The notes under the pieces were generated by a model. It searched no databases, was not told the DNA's origin, and saw only the letters and a program-made list of their open reading frames with translations. A DNA stretch of 64,000 nucleotides from Voacanga thouarsii (Eukaryota > Streptophyta > Magnoliopsida > Gentianales > Apocynaceae), in the NCBI GenBank assembly GCA_026120185.1, contig JANUWF010001636.1, forward strand, positions 1,736,001 through 1,800,000, given 5' to 3'. Position 1 is the first letter of the stretch; each line of letters begins with the position of its first letter. The position numbers and the translations under genes were made by a program. Positions 50,075 to 60,488 of the stretch are shown piece by piece.

Positions 50075-52724
50075 ATGAAGCTGAAGATCTTGTTTTGCAG
50101 GCGGACGCTCAGTAATATATCAAAATTCGATCGTGGAATTTCGTCTTTGCAGCGGCCTTATTCCTATTGCAGGAATGCCACCATTGCCAACTCTTCCCTT
50201 CTGCGTTCACGAATTTATACGCCAGCAAATAAGTGTCGAGAATATGCTTTTCTTCATCATAGCTCGCATTTGAAAAGATTTTTTTCTCAAGCAACCATTT
50301 TGAGTGAATCTTATGATAATGATTCAGAGAGTGGTTCAGAGGAGGACTCAGCCATGACTGAGTTCTTGTCAAGATTTGTTTGGATAATGCGGAGAAAGCT
50401 CACCGAAGTTTATCCGGACTGTGATAAGGAAACAATTAATGGGATGCTTTTGATTATTGTTGAAAAGGTTATATTAGAAATGGAACAGGGTGGTCTTGAC
50501 CGGATGCTTGGGGTGACTGCAGCTGCCGGTTCACAAGATTTAAGCGAGGATTTATGGAAAACAGTTTGGGAGGTTAGCAATGTGGTGCTGGACGATATGC
50601 AGAAAGCCCAAGAGAAAGAGAAAATGAAAGGCTTTTTGGAGTCTGAGGAAGTGAAAGAGATGTGTAGCTTTGCTGGTGAAATAGGTATTCGTGGGGATAT
50701 GTTGAGAGAGCTTAGGTTCAAATGGGCTCGTGAGAAGATGGAGGAGACTGAGTTTTATCAGAGTTTGGAACGTTTACGGGAGGAGGAAGCTCAAGCCTTG
50801 GTCCAAGAACAATCCAAAGGTGGAGAAGGAACACTTGTTGGAGCTGACGATGACGGTAATATAACTGAGGAGAAGCCTAAAGTTGTGTCTCTTCCCAAGA
50901 GACACGGGAGGATAAAGTACAAGATTTATGGTCTTGACTTATCTGATCCAAAATGGGCTGAAGTAGCTGATAAAATTCATGAGTCTGGGGAAATGGTGTG
51001 GCCTCAGGAACCCAAGCCAATATCTGGGAAGTGCGAAATTGTTACTGAGAAAATCCTTTCGTTGCAAGAGGAGGATGACCCTTCTCCCCTTCTAGTTGAA
51101 TGGGTGGAGCTTCACCAACCTAGCAGAATTGACTGGATTGCTTTGCTTGATAAACTGAGAGAAAAAAACTCTGGTTCATACCTCAAGGTTTGCCACTCCC
51201 CTTTCCTTCTGCTTCCCACCAATAAAAGAAGTTCGCAAGAGGCTTTTTTTTTTTCCGTTAATTTATAATTTATTTCATTTGTTAATATTTGCATTAGCAA
51301 CTATCTTATTAGCATAAATATCTTATGGATAGTCCTTTGTTGAAGAACCGTGTAGGCTTTCATGTCATACCATGACTGTCTGACATTCGTAGACATTTTG
51401 TTCTGTTGCTTCTTCAATTCTTTTTTATTGTCAGCAATACATTTCTTATAGTTAGGAGATTGTGGAAGTTTGTAGAGTAAAAGAAAATTGAATTTAGCGA
51501 ACATTTGTGTAAAAAATTTTCTTTAGTTTGACATTGTATTCTGTTTTCTGCTTGCTTCGTGAAATACGTTGGAACTTGGAAACTCGTCTCCAGCTGTGAG
51601 GGTTGGGAAACACTGCTCTTTTGTTTTGCTCTGATTATTGGCAAGTTCATAATTATTGATATCATCTGCTTCAGATTGCAGAACTTGTATTTGATGAGCA
51701 GTCCTACCAACCAAACACACTTGACTACTCAAAACTAATTGATGCCCACGTTAAAGAAAACCGCTTAAAAGATGCTGAAAGAATTCTTCAGAAGATGCAG
51801 GAAAATGGAATTCTGCCTGATATCCTAATGTCAAGTGTTTTGATTCGCATGTATTGCAAGGCAGGCAAACTTGATCTAGTAACGGATATATATGGAAGCA
51901 TGAAGAAACATGGATTTCAGCCAGACATAAACATGTATAGCACTATGATCATGGCATATGTAAGTGCTGGCCAACCAAAGTTGGGTGAATCATTAATGAG
52001 AGAAATGGAGACAAATGATATTAAACCAACATTAGAGATTTATATGGCCTTGCTTAGGTCATTTGCAAAGTGTTGTGATGCAAATGGAGCCCAACGAATT
52101 GCCACGACTATGTATTTTGCCCATTATGAACCAAGTATGGAATCCTGCTCTTTACTTGTTGAGGCATTTGGCAGAGTAGGTGACCCGGAACAAGCCCGGC
52201 GTAATTTTGATTACATGATAAAACTTGGACACAGGCCAGATGATAGGAGCGCTGCTAGCATGATTTCAGCCTATGAGAAGAAAAATTTGTTGGATAAAGC
52301 CTTGGATCTCCTCCTGCAGCTGGAAAAGGATGGTTTTGAGCCTGGTGTTGCTACTTATACAGTTCTGGTGGATTGGTTCAGTAAATTGCAGCTGATTGAT
52401 GAAGCTGAGCAAATATTAAATAAGATAGCTGAGCAGGGTGAGGCTCCTCCTTTGGATCTTCACATCATACTTTGTGACATGTACTCACGGGCTAAAAATG
52501 AGAAAAAGGCTTTTCAAGCTCTGGGAGTTGTAGAGGCTAAGAAGGATGAGGTGGGGATAGATGGATATGAGAGGATTATTAATGCACTTCTAGCTGGGGG
52601 ATTTAAGCAAGATGCTCGAAGAATACATGGCTTCATGGAAGCTCGGGGATTTGCAACTTCTGAAAAGCTTGAGATGGCTCTATTGGCATCACAAGCCTTT
52701 GGCCCGGTGAGGCGTCCGAGATAG
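50075..52724 (+). CDS. NFD5: PPR protein, NFD5-like (mitochondrial)
   Basis: P-class pentatricopeptide repeat protein that binds organellar RNA or ribosomes. Exon 1 is 50075-51187 and exon 2 is 51675-52724, giving 720 residues. The donor is ctcaag|gtttgc, the acceptor cttcag|attgca. The N-terminus (MKLKILFCRRTLSN..., rich in Arg, Ser and Leu) looks like a mitochondrial presequence. Residues about 90-370 form an acidic helical region; the second exon carries eight or nine PPR motifs, starting NTLDYSKLIDAHVKENRLKD and continuing to about residue 700, with the usual 35-residue spacing. The protein matches the size I recall for Arabidopsis NFD5 (At1g19520), named for a nuclear-fusion defect in gametophytes. 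I recall NFD5-type PPRs also listed among plant mitoribosome proteins. Orthology is supported by the RADIALIS-like neighbour. An in-frame TTG at 50063 precedes the ATG and was not used. Confidence 0.9.
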
Positions 52725-53678
52725 GTTTCTAATTATTCCTGGACTAGCACATGGTTTCACAAGATTAATGAGGGTATGCACTGAGCAAGCAATTTTGTTG
52801 CAGATTTATTCTTGGAGCTAGTTATTTAGTGTGTCTTATGGTGATCCGTATGCCTGCAACTTGTATGGTACATCTGCTATTCTGACATACGTCAAGAAAT
52901 GATGCTCCAGATGATTTTGGATCGGCAAGTTGCTGCTATGTTGTCATAAAATGGGTTCCTTGGAAATGATCTGCCCTTTAATATTGTAGAAGGTTGACAA
53001 ACCTTCTTCAACAATCCTACCAGTTTCAGTATGGTTCTTTCCAAAATGGAGTGTTGTAGGTGTTTTACTATAGTTTCAGTACACAATCTTCTTGTCATTT
53101 AGAATAAACAGCTAACAAAAAGCTTCAGCGAATTACTTAGTTTGATGCTACAGAGAATAATGGCCAATTGAACAGATGTAGTTTCATGTAAAAATATGAA
53201 GAGGCCATCGCCAGTTATTTGCCTTTTCAGTTTTTCTTTGTTTAACCACTCAATTATGTAACCTCTTAGGTTAATTGTCTCAAGTTTCAATGTCTGGTTA
53301 CCTCTTGCAATTTGGTTTTATGTGCATGAGGAATCAATCTTGTCCTATTCTGATATCTCTTTAAGAAGATCTGCAGTCCATAGTGGTGCAACTAGACTGA
53401 GTTAAAATACATTTTTTTTCTAGAGATTATATCATTTGTTTAATTAGGTGTTATCTCATGCTTCTTAGACTTTTTAACATCGAATGTTGTTGGTTAGAAT
53501 AGCTTGTGGACGTAGTGAAGCCTGAATTATGTTTTGATCCAACTCTGGAAGTTATAATCATTTAGGAGCTATAGTGAATTCCTTTACTTACACATTTGAA
53601 TATGATTGAAGTCTTACTCTCTCTACCATTTCCCATATTTGCTCAGGGCATGAAAAGAATGCTTCCCATTTATACTTA
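52725..53678. other. Tail-to-tail spacer
   Basis: Lies between the convergent NFD5-like and CBS genes and must hold both 3' UTRs. No other gene is apparent. Confidence 0.5.
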
Positions 53679-54814
53679 CTAGTAGTAGTCACCCCTAATG
53701 AATTCATTGAGTCGCTTCATGTCTCCACTTTGCTGCTCCACCACTGCTCGAACAACATCTACAATGGAAATCATGCCTACTATCTTTCCATCTATCACGG
53801 GGACATGCCGTATGTGGTTCTCTACAAACATTAGAATGGATTACTTGGATAATGAAATGTCAAGTCATGCATGCAATCAAATCAGATTTGCTATTATTAT
53901 TCTTGCATGTCCTTCTAAAGACCCATTTTATCACTGGCACCACAGTAAACATGATTTTGAACAATTATGTATCTCAAGTTCTTTGATGCTTGACAATGGT
54001 TACCTGTCATGAGCTGCATTGCTCGAAGGATGTTTGTGTCTGATGTCACAGTTATTAACTTATTCTGTAGCAAAATGTAAATGTTAGGCCAGGGAATAGG
54101 AAATGCTACTCAAGAAAATACTGTGAAAACAAGCAGTCACCTGATCAGTCATTATTTCCCCTACTCTTGTGTATTTAGATGACCTGTCTTGCACAATTAT
54201 CTTCCGCAGATAATCTGTTTGACATTTTGCCCCTCCATCAATAGTGTTTACACAATTGCTTTCCGCAGATGGTATTTTATCCCCTTCACTTCATGTTGAA
54301 CTATAGGAAATAATGTGGGAGGTGCAGTTACCTCTCTCTGTAACAATGCCGGCGATTAGCTGCTGCTCTCCTGGTTTCACAACCACCAATGATCCAATGT
54401 TGTTTTTCGCCATCTGCAAATTCATTGATTTTCCCGTGTTAAAAGTTTTCTTTTGTAGCATTAACACTGTAGAAATAATTTTTTTGTTTGTAGTGATTCT
54501 TCAGCCTGGAGCAAACACACATGCTTCACTGCATCATAGACGCTGTCATCCATGCGGCACCAGAGCCACGATCCAACCCGTTCACCGTCCTTTGTCATTA
54601 AAACCTCCGCCACTGTCATATTCTCCAATCCTTTGTGCTGCATCTTAGAAGATTCTGCTGCCATTATGTCATTGGAGCCCTTTTCTTGAGCTCCAGGGTA
54701 GGAAGTGGCACATACATGTCCTAAGAGCATGCTTTTCATTGCTTTTGTCCTCAAAGGCGAATTCCTTAAAAGCTTTTCTTGGTAAGTTCTGATTGCTTGG
54801 ACAATGCCTTGCAT
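53679..54814 (-). CDS. CBS-domain-pair protein
   Basis: Small protein built of one CBS pair (Bateman module), which binds adenosyl ligands and regulates partner enzymes. Five coding exons on the minus strand: 54814-54521, 54413-54332, 54214-54141, 54064-54004, 53821-53679; all GT-AG. The sum is 654 nt, 217 residues. CBS1 begins near residue 66 with VAEVLMTK and includes GSWLWCRMDDSVYDAVKHMA and NIGSLVVVKPG; CBS2 begins near the VGEIMTDQNKLITVTSDTNI region and ends with HVPVIDGKIVGMISIVDVVR. It closes with GDYY and TAG. The ATG is the first in the exon, 7 bases after an acceptor; an upstream leader exon is likely. It resembles my memory of At1g47271, which is adjacent to TLP6 (At1g47270); here the TLP6-like gene lies downstream with a 5-kb interval. 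Subcellular location is uncertain: the first 30 residues are basic (possible organelle signal). Confidence 0.88.
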
Positions 54815-54821
54815 ATTGACC

Positions 54822-55133
54822 CTGTCAATCAAAATTTACACCAAATACTGCCATATGAGATACCATAATATTCTTGGGGGAGAACAATGTGGGATAATTG
54901 TTGATGTGCACAAACCATTAAAGGATCGAGGGGAGTGAAAAGGAAGGTTGTATTTGCCTTTCAATATTGTGCTAGAATTTTATATAACTTTTGCTGAAAC
55001 GAAAGCTTTCTGAACAGAAAATTGGATGTTTTAATGGGGTGCAAATCTGCAATACTGTAGCATGTTATTTTTAGATGGTGAGGCATTGTGCCAATACCCT
55101 GAAGGTGCAATGACAATAAGAGACGATTCTTAC
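54822..55133 (-). promoter_or_regulatory. Probable 5' UTR intron of the CBS gene
   Basis: On the minus strand a donor-like sequence, agaacaag|gtaagaatcg, ends a putative leader exon at 55134. The matching acceptor, gattgacag, ends at 54822, 7 bases upstream of the ATG at 54814. This gives a 312-bp leader intron. Based on consensus signals only. Confidence 0.5.
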
Positions 55134-55714
55134 CTTGTTCTATTGGTAGCTTGAGCTTGGAACAGAAAGCTTGATGGTGATGCAGGTTTCGTGACTGTAG
55201 ATGACTTATAGCTGATAAAGAGAAACGTATATTGTCATTGTTGCTTCTTGGGGTCTTTTATTTTGTGTTCTTTTACTTGAATAATAACCTTGTCAAGGAA
55301 GATTGCATCTCCACTTTCGGTGCTCCTTCCTGTACTTTGCTTCTTGATGTTGTTGCCAAGCGAAGAAAGTTGCTTCCTTTTGCCTTTCCCTTATAGGATA
55401 ATCTTTTGAGTATCCCGGGAGAAGTCGATGTGTAGACAAAGATCAAAGATGCTAGACCTCTCCATGAAGGAAAACATGCTTTTAGAGAATGACACAGACA
55501 AGTTATCGGGCAAAGAAGTAAGGAATCATGAATCACGACTGTACGTGTCCGAGGTCAGGTCACCTCTTTACTCTTCTGAGGAAACTTTCCAAGGTATCAA
55601 ATTGCAGACTATTTATGCCACACCTCAAGTGACTTTCCTCACCAGCAAAGCCAAAAGCACTCCTAGAAGTTATCTATTTCCCTCTTCTCATCCTTCTTTT
55701 GAACCTCAAATTCA

Positions 55715-55951
55715 ATGGCAGAACCACAGCCACTTGCAAACCCGGCACCTGCACTGAAAGCTAGCTCAGCAGTTTCACCCCGACCAGATGCCCTAACCAC
55801 TGAAGCCCAGGCTGCTCAAAGCGAGACAGTAACAGTAGGTCCTACTCAACCCACTTCTCCATCAAACGTGCAGTGGACATTAAACTCAAAGGACCCTCAG
55901 CATTCTTCCACTTCAGCAAATGCCCATTGGCTGGATATCCCAATAGAGTAG
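55715..55951 (+). pseudogene. Short tandem copy A of the Ser/Thr/Pro-rich family
   Basis: A 78-codon frame (MAEPQPLANPAPALKASSAV...) that starts at the same place, relative to a duplicated upstream region, as the long gene at 57862. The leader from 55441 (gatcaaagatgctagacctc) matches 57601 onward (gatcaaaata, then gatgctagacctc), and both run to a start preceded by gaacctcaaattcaATGGCA or ttgaatctcaATGGCA. The encoded protein is Ala/Pro/Ser/Thr-rich like the long gene's N-terminus but stops early. A downstream piece (55932-55979, ggatatcc...aaatttgggacaag) matches 56457-56506, so the copies share more than the leader. It is likely a truncated, decaying duplicate, though a small protein cannot be excluded. 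Confidence 0.55.
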
Positions 55952-56298
55952 GTCTGAAATTTGGGACAAGTTCCTCTGAACTCTTGCGCATTTTGTTAGT
56001 CCATATGCATGTAAATCGTTCCCCTTTTCGAGATCGTTACATGCCTCTGCTCTAATTTTGATTATGATGTACCAATGTGCTCAAAGTACAAATAAATGTA
56101 GCCTCTTGAAATATTTCCAAGAGAGTTCTCCATTACAGAAAACACTGAAATAACCTCCAAGCTCTAACAAGCTACCGATCAAACCCGTCGTTAATTAATG
56201 CTTCATAATGACAACGTAAGTAGGCCAACCCCGGTCCAAGCCAATATCCATCACAACATTTGCCTCAGGCACAGTAGAAACTTAAAATAGTTGCTCTC

Positions 56299-56505
56299 AT
56301 GGAGACTCTCAGTCTCCCCAACACCCCCGAACAGAATCACTGCCCAGTTCCTCAGCCGGAATGGAAGCTCCGTTTGCCCAGTAGGAAGACATTCAAGATT
56401 AAACGCAGAGGACACTCTCAGACTTCTTCCAGTTCCTCTGGAAACGCCCTACGGTGGATATCCGAATCTCAATATGGATTTGAAATTTGGGACAAGTTCC
56501 TTTGA
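56299..56505 (+). pseudogene. Short tandem copy A' of the Ser/Thr/Pro-rich family
   Basis: A 68-codon frame whose central part (LPNTPEQNH, LPSRK, TSSSSSGN) matches the long gene just after its stop codon (SSTPRTKSQ, MPSRP, SSSSTENPS). The shared DNA blocks include caacacccc.gaaca.aatca and cttcttccagttcc. The 3' end repeats ggatatcc and gaaatttgggacaagttcct, also found in copy A at 55932-55979. It lacks the long Ser/Pro repeat and the conserved C-terminus of the long gene. It is best read as a fragment of a tandem duplicate. Confidence 0.5.
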
Positions 56506-57861
56506 AGTCTAAGTACTTTTTTGCTAGTAAACATCTGAAGTCTATCCATGTAAGTCCTTCACTGTTAAAGACAGTGGGATGCTTCAACTCTAATTTTGAA
56601 TGCGAAGATTACTGTACAAGTGAGAAGCAAATTAACGTATTCTCTATTTTACTTTCTTTGCGCCTTCATGTTAGATTATCTCAGTATAAATAATATTGCA
56701 TTCTTCACTTCACCCCTCCATCATCTCACGTACACCATGTTCTTCATGGCTGCTGAGGTACTATAATAAAATATCAAATCACATGGTTGATACCGTCCTC
56801 CACCATTTGTAGTCCCACCTATCATATGATCAGTGCAATTGGAGGACAAGACCTGGTTCGACCTCTCTCAACATATGAAAGTGGATAAATGTTTTCACCC
56901 GGGTGACTCGGACCAAATACATACACCCCATTCCCAGAACAGTGAAATCCAGGCTTAGACTAATTCAGTGACTTGAAGCTTGAAGCTCCTCAGTCAGAAA
57001 TTCCGCAAAAGTGCACTAGATTTCTTGTGTCTGGAGAATTTCATGTTTCAGCATGCTCACAAAGTAGCTGACTTAGCTAAGTCATAAGATAGCAGATTTC
57101 TCTCAATCATGAAATAAAGTGGTTAAGGTGTAAAATGAGAATTAACTGCGATCTACAACAGTTAGTGGAATAATAATCTAATGGTTGAGCACGTTTCCAA
57201 TAGCAATCAACAAAGTAGAGACAGGTGAAATCCCTTTTCTTCAATCAAGGGCAGAGAGCAGTCATGATGCAGTAGCGAGTTAACCTTAGCAAAACGCATT
57301 CTATTTAGTATTTAACAATTCTAGTCCATGGTTTTATGTAACAAGGGAATTCTAAAAGGAAAAGCCCTGTCTTGACATAGTTTTGTGGTTGGCCTTTATT
57401 TTCCTTTTAAGAGTTTCCCTGGACTATTTTAATTCCCTTATGAAAATGTACTGAAAATGATCGGCAACGTTCTCTAGAAGAGACAGACATATGAATCACA
57501 AGGATCTGCACAGCAATTCAATTCAGTTCCAATGCAGAAGGAATATGCCACAACAATGCACTAAACATCTGGTGTGAAGCTTGATGATCCATAAAAGAGA
57601 GATCAAAATAAGATGCTAGACCTCTCAGTGAAGGAAAAATCCTTTCAGATTATCATACAAGGCAGGAAAAGTAGCAAGACATGGCAAGCAAGAAACTACA
57701 TATGTCCCGGGTAGCATCTACTTCTCTAGCAACTTTCTAAGGTATCAAATGGAAAACTTATACATATGCTACACCTCAGGCAACTTCCCATACCAGCAAT
57801 CCTGAAAGGCTAACCAAGAATTATCCATTTACCCTGAAAAACTTGTTCTTCTTGAATCTCA

Positions 57862-60012
57862 ATGGCACGCCAAAGGTCAGCATTCCACTTTCGTCTTCCT
57901 TGGTCACCAGCTTCCCGCCCAACAACTGCACCCAGATCACCTGCACGATCCACTGCCAATACAACTGCCCCAGCACCTCAGGGAACAGCTGAAACCCAAA
58001 TCCCTTCCCAACCAACATCCACCGCCAACCACACTCCAACTCCTCAAACGATTGATACTGAAATTCCTACACAACCCAGCAGCACTACGCCCACTTCCAC
58101 AATAACTCAACAAGCAGATGAAGCCCAAGCCCCAGTTCAGTCCACCACCGCCACCACCACCACAGTCCCCTCCTCAATAACTCCACAAAAAACCGATATT
58201 GAAGCTCCTAGCCCATCCATTGCCACTATGACCCCTACCCCAATAAATAAACAAACAGCTCAAACCCAACCACCCAGCCAAACCACTGCAGCTGCAACTG
58301 CAACTCCAGCAACTACTGAAAGGCCACCATTTAGGCCTCCAGATGTAACATCACCACAGGCTCCCCTTTCTCAACCTCAGGCATCAAGAACTGAATCTCA
58401 GCCCTTATCGCCATCTAATGTGACTTCACAGTCCCAAGTTTCTTCTCGGCCAGCATCACCATCTCGTGCAACAACTCAATCCCAATCTTCTCAACCATCA
58501 ACTCCATCTCGTGTAGCCTCTCAGTCACGAGCCACATCACAGATCTCATCCCCATCTCGCACAGCGCCGTGAAACTCCTCAACACCCCGAACAAAATCAC
58601 AGCCTAGGTCCCAATCCCATATGCCCTCTCGCCCAGCAGATCAGACAACCTCTGCTTCTCCATCTAGCAAAGCTGCTCAAGGACAGCCAACAACAACCAT
58701 TCTCACTGAGTCCACATCTGCATCAAAAAGAGAGCCAAGACTAAACCGGCAAAGTGCTTGGCCTTCTTCCAGTTCCACTGAAAACCCCTCCTCTCTGTTG
58801 GAGAAAGAACCAAAATCTGCTGTATCTGAACAACAATCCCTAGAACAACTACAGCCAAAGGAGGAGGCCAAATCAGGTATGATTTATGACTCCCAGAAAC
58901 AAACTCCAGTTGGGACAAGCACTGAACCCAATGTGATGGCGCTGCAGCCTTTGAAAGAGCCAGGGATCAGAACAACTACCACACTCACTCCCAGTGGAGG
59001 AACCCAGACATCTTTGCCCACATGGAAATCAGATTTGACCAGAAGTAGTGGACCTGAGTCTTTTCCAGAGGGCTCAAAACCAGAGGAAACTAAGGAAGTG
59101 AAGGAGATCATGCAAGAAACTAAGGAGAAGACACATGAAGAAGCTAGGGATAAAGATGATTACCTTCTCACAAGGGTTTCAGGTTCTGCTAAGCAGACCA
59201 AAGAGCAGCCAAGTTTTACATTTCAATCAGACCAAGAACAGCAGACTGTAGACAGAAAGGAGATAATGGCAACACCTGCTTCAAATGGAAAAGAGATCAA
59301 AACAACAACCCAGACAATAAACAAAACCACATCAGTGGAGTCACGTCAAAAACTGGCCATGTCCAATGGGGAACATATTCCAGTGCACAAAGAAATCAGG
59401 GATGATATTTCAAAGCTTGTTCAAAAGATGGCTCGAGACCCAAAGCATCCAATAGATGACAGACCCATCAGTGTAATCACCCTTGCTGGTGAAAACAGGG
59501 GAGCAACAATGCACCTAGGCACTGACTCAGTGAAGAAAGGAGAGACAGTCCCTATCCACAGAGGATATAAGGTCAACCCTGATGAAAGTGCTGAAACTAC
59601 CACTGACGGAGAGGGAAGCTTCCAGGTAAAATCAGGGGATGCAAAGGATGTAGAAGATCAGGCAGCAGTTGCATTTGTAAACAACAATGTCCAGGGAATC
59701 AACAACTCAATTATGTTCAATGGTTCCATAACAGAAACAAACCCAGGTGTCCATCTGATTCACTCCCGTTTTCCAACAAAACTGAGGATGTCAACTGCAG
59801 AAACAGAGCTCCCTGAGTCAGAGAAGAAAGAATTCAGCACAGCCCATGCCCAGAAGCTTACTTATGAACCAATGGTCAGAAGAAGATGCCTAGAAGGCCT
59901 TTTCTTGGAATCAAGTGACACTGACCCAGAAAATACTACAAAGCCTCGGCATCATGGTTGCCGTGTTGGCTGCAAGGAGAAAGGCAAAGAGAAAAAGATT
60001 GACGTTTTCTGA
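57862..60012 (+). CDS. Ser/Thr/Pro-rich plant protein, interrupted by one in-frame TGA
   Basis: One reading frame of 717 codons, broken only at codon 237 (TGA, 58570-58572); there is no other stop before TGA at 60012. Residues 1-236 begin MARQRSAFHFRLPW, then become extremely rich in Thr, Ser, Pro and Gln, mucin-like, with repeats such as PSR and SQ. The downstream half continues low-complexity to about residue 500, followed by a conserved-looking block from residue 504: HIPVHKEIRDDISKLVQKM, RPISVITLAGENRGATMHLG, NNNVQGINNSI and NPGVHL. The C-terminus is basic with two Cys (GCRVGCKEKGK). I recognise a plant-specific family of this kind but know no function. The TGA sits in ccgTGA, as expected from deamination of a CpG in ccgCGA. 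No splice pair removing it keeps the frame. Options are a null allele, an assembly error, or readthrough. The C-terminal block suggests the ancestral gene was functional. Confidence 0.6.
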
Positions 60013-60488
60013 CAAGCAAGCTACTACATACCATAGTAGCAGCTGATATATAACAAATAATTGTTCATATTGTAGTCAATGTACACAATAAAAGGATAAC
60101 AATCCTATAGGATCCACAAAGGCAATGCTTTTTATAAAATGAAAGAAAACATAAACGAGGACGCCCAAGATCCAAAAGGGCATCCTTTTCATTGCATACT
60201 ATTAGATATTGTTGTCAAGGCAACATGATTTGCATTATAGTTTCATCCAGGTCTACAAACACAGCAAGCCAATAGAAAATACTTATAAAGTTGTCACACT
60301 CTTTGTAGAATATTACCTATAAAGCTAGCATATTTGGAGATTGAACATGATTGAAAACTGAATTTACATGTTTCGGCAATAAACTAAGCTTGCACATGCA
60401 ATTGATTTCTAACAAAGGATAAAATCTAACAGCTTCTTTTAAGTTATATACATAAACAACCAAGCCTAACCAAAGCAACATGGAATCA
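60013..60488. other. Tail-to-tail spacer
   Basis: Between the convergent Ser/Thr/Pro-rich and Tubby-like genes, 476 bp. It must contain the 3' UTRs; nothing else is visible. Confidence 0.5.

Noticed and set aside
58569..58636. Possible 68-bp intron that would remove the in-frame TGA
   Set aside because: The donor GTGAAA is weak, the acceptor is inside Pro-rich coding sequence, and 68 bp is not a multiple of three, so the downstream frame would be lost.
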